The position numbers and the translations under genes were made by a program. A stretch of DNA of 7,147 bases from Deltaproteobacteria bacterium (GTDB taxonomy: Bacteria; Desulfobacterota; Binatia; UBA9968): assembly GCA_023250495.1 (NCBI GenBank), contig JAHFAP010000159.1, forward strand, positions 1-7,147, written 5' to 3'. The notes beneath the pieces were generated by a model, which was given only the letters and a program-made list of their open reading frames with translations, made no database searches and had not been told where the DNA came from. Position 1 is the first letter of the stretch, and each line of letters starts with the position of its first letter. This document shows positions 7,011-7,147 of this stretch, in pieces.

Positions 7011-7147
7011 TCACTGGGCCGATTTTCTGACCAGCTCGCTGTCGATGATCTTCTGGAAAGCGGAGATCGGCTGGGCGCCGACGAGTATGCGCCCGTTGAT
7101 GAAGAAGGTGGGAGTTCCGGAGGCGCCCAGTCTGGCGCCCTCCTGTA
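7011..7147 (-). CDS. DsbA-family thiol oxidoreductase, C-terminal end (5' part outside window)
   Basis: The last 44 codons of a minus-strand gene are visible, ending at TGA (complement of 7011-7013). The sequence contains GARLGASGTPTFFINGR, then the phrase ILVGAQPISAFQKIIDSEL, and ends in VRKSAQ. GTPTFFINGR contains the cis-proline loop that sits next to the CxxC active site in thioredoxin-fold proteins, and the V-G-A-Q-P then F-x-x-I-I pattern is typical of DsbA-like (DSBA/Thioredoxin_4) proteins that catalyse disulfide exchange in the periplasm. The CxxC, signal peptide and start lie beyond the right edge, so oxidase versus isomerase (DsbC/G-like) cannot be settled. It is convergent with the propeller gene, with 18 bases between the stops. 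Confidence 0.85.
   Translation of the reverse strand, partial: QEGARLGASGTPTFFINGRILVGAQPISAFQKIIDSELVRKSAQ

Noticed and set aside
7119..7143. Strong inverted repeat (GGAGGCGCC and GGCGCCCTCC around a 6-base loop)
   Set aside because: It lies inside the conserved DsbA coding sequence (EGARLGASG), where Gly-Ala codons produce GGCGCC repeatedly; a further GGGCGCC occurs nearby. There is no T-run, so it is not a terminator.

Overview
The window looks like chromosomal DNA from a Gram-negative, LPS-bearing (diderm) bacterium with moderately high GC. It carries lptD, the outer-membrane LPS translocon, a type II secretion/type IV pilus assembly ATPase, and two products that look exported. The order folC then lptD is one I associate with deltaproteobacteria-like lineages (Desulfobacterota, Binatota and similar), but four complete genes and two fragments cannot fix the taxon.

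Layout. Positions 1-502 hold the 3' end of folC (folylpolyglutamate/dihydrofolate synthase). A short gap follows with an A-tract and a good sigma70-like promoter (541-569). Next is lptD (625-3069), with a signal peptide and five cysteine pairs. After 16 bases comes a small one-domain cupin (3086-3451) starting with TTG behind a clear ribosome binding site. After 41 bases comes a GspE/PilB-type ATPase (3493-5181) with a degenerate MshEN-like N-terminus and a tetracysteine zinc site. All of these are on the plus strand, and lptD-cupin-gspE may be one transcript. After an 80-base leader, 5262-6992 encodes an exported protein with six Asp-box (BNR) motifs, so probably a six-bladed propeller of unknown substrate. 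The right edge (7011-7147, minus strand) is the C-terminus of a DsbA-like thiol oxidoreductase, convergent with the propeller gene.

How they fit. The common thread is envelope biogenesis: LPS export, a secretion or pilus motor, a secreted Cys-rich propeller and a periplasmic disulfide enzyme. LptD (10 cysteines after the predicted cleavage site) and the propeller (12 cysteines) both look like disulfide-bonded proteins, and a DsbA-family enzyme lies in the same neighbourhood. That link is inference. I see no mobile element, RNA gene, CRISPR array or clearly novel multi-gene system. The least explained pieces are the propeller protein, the cupin with a substituted metal-ligand position, and the isolated gspE.
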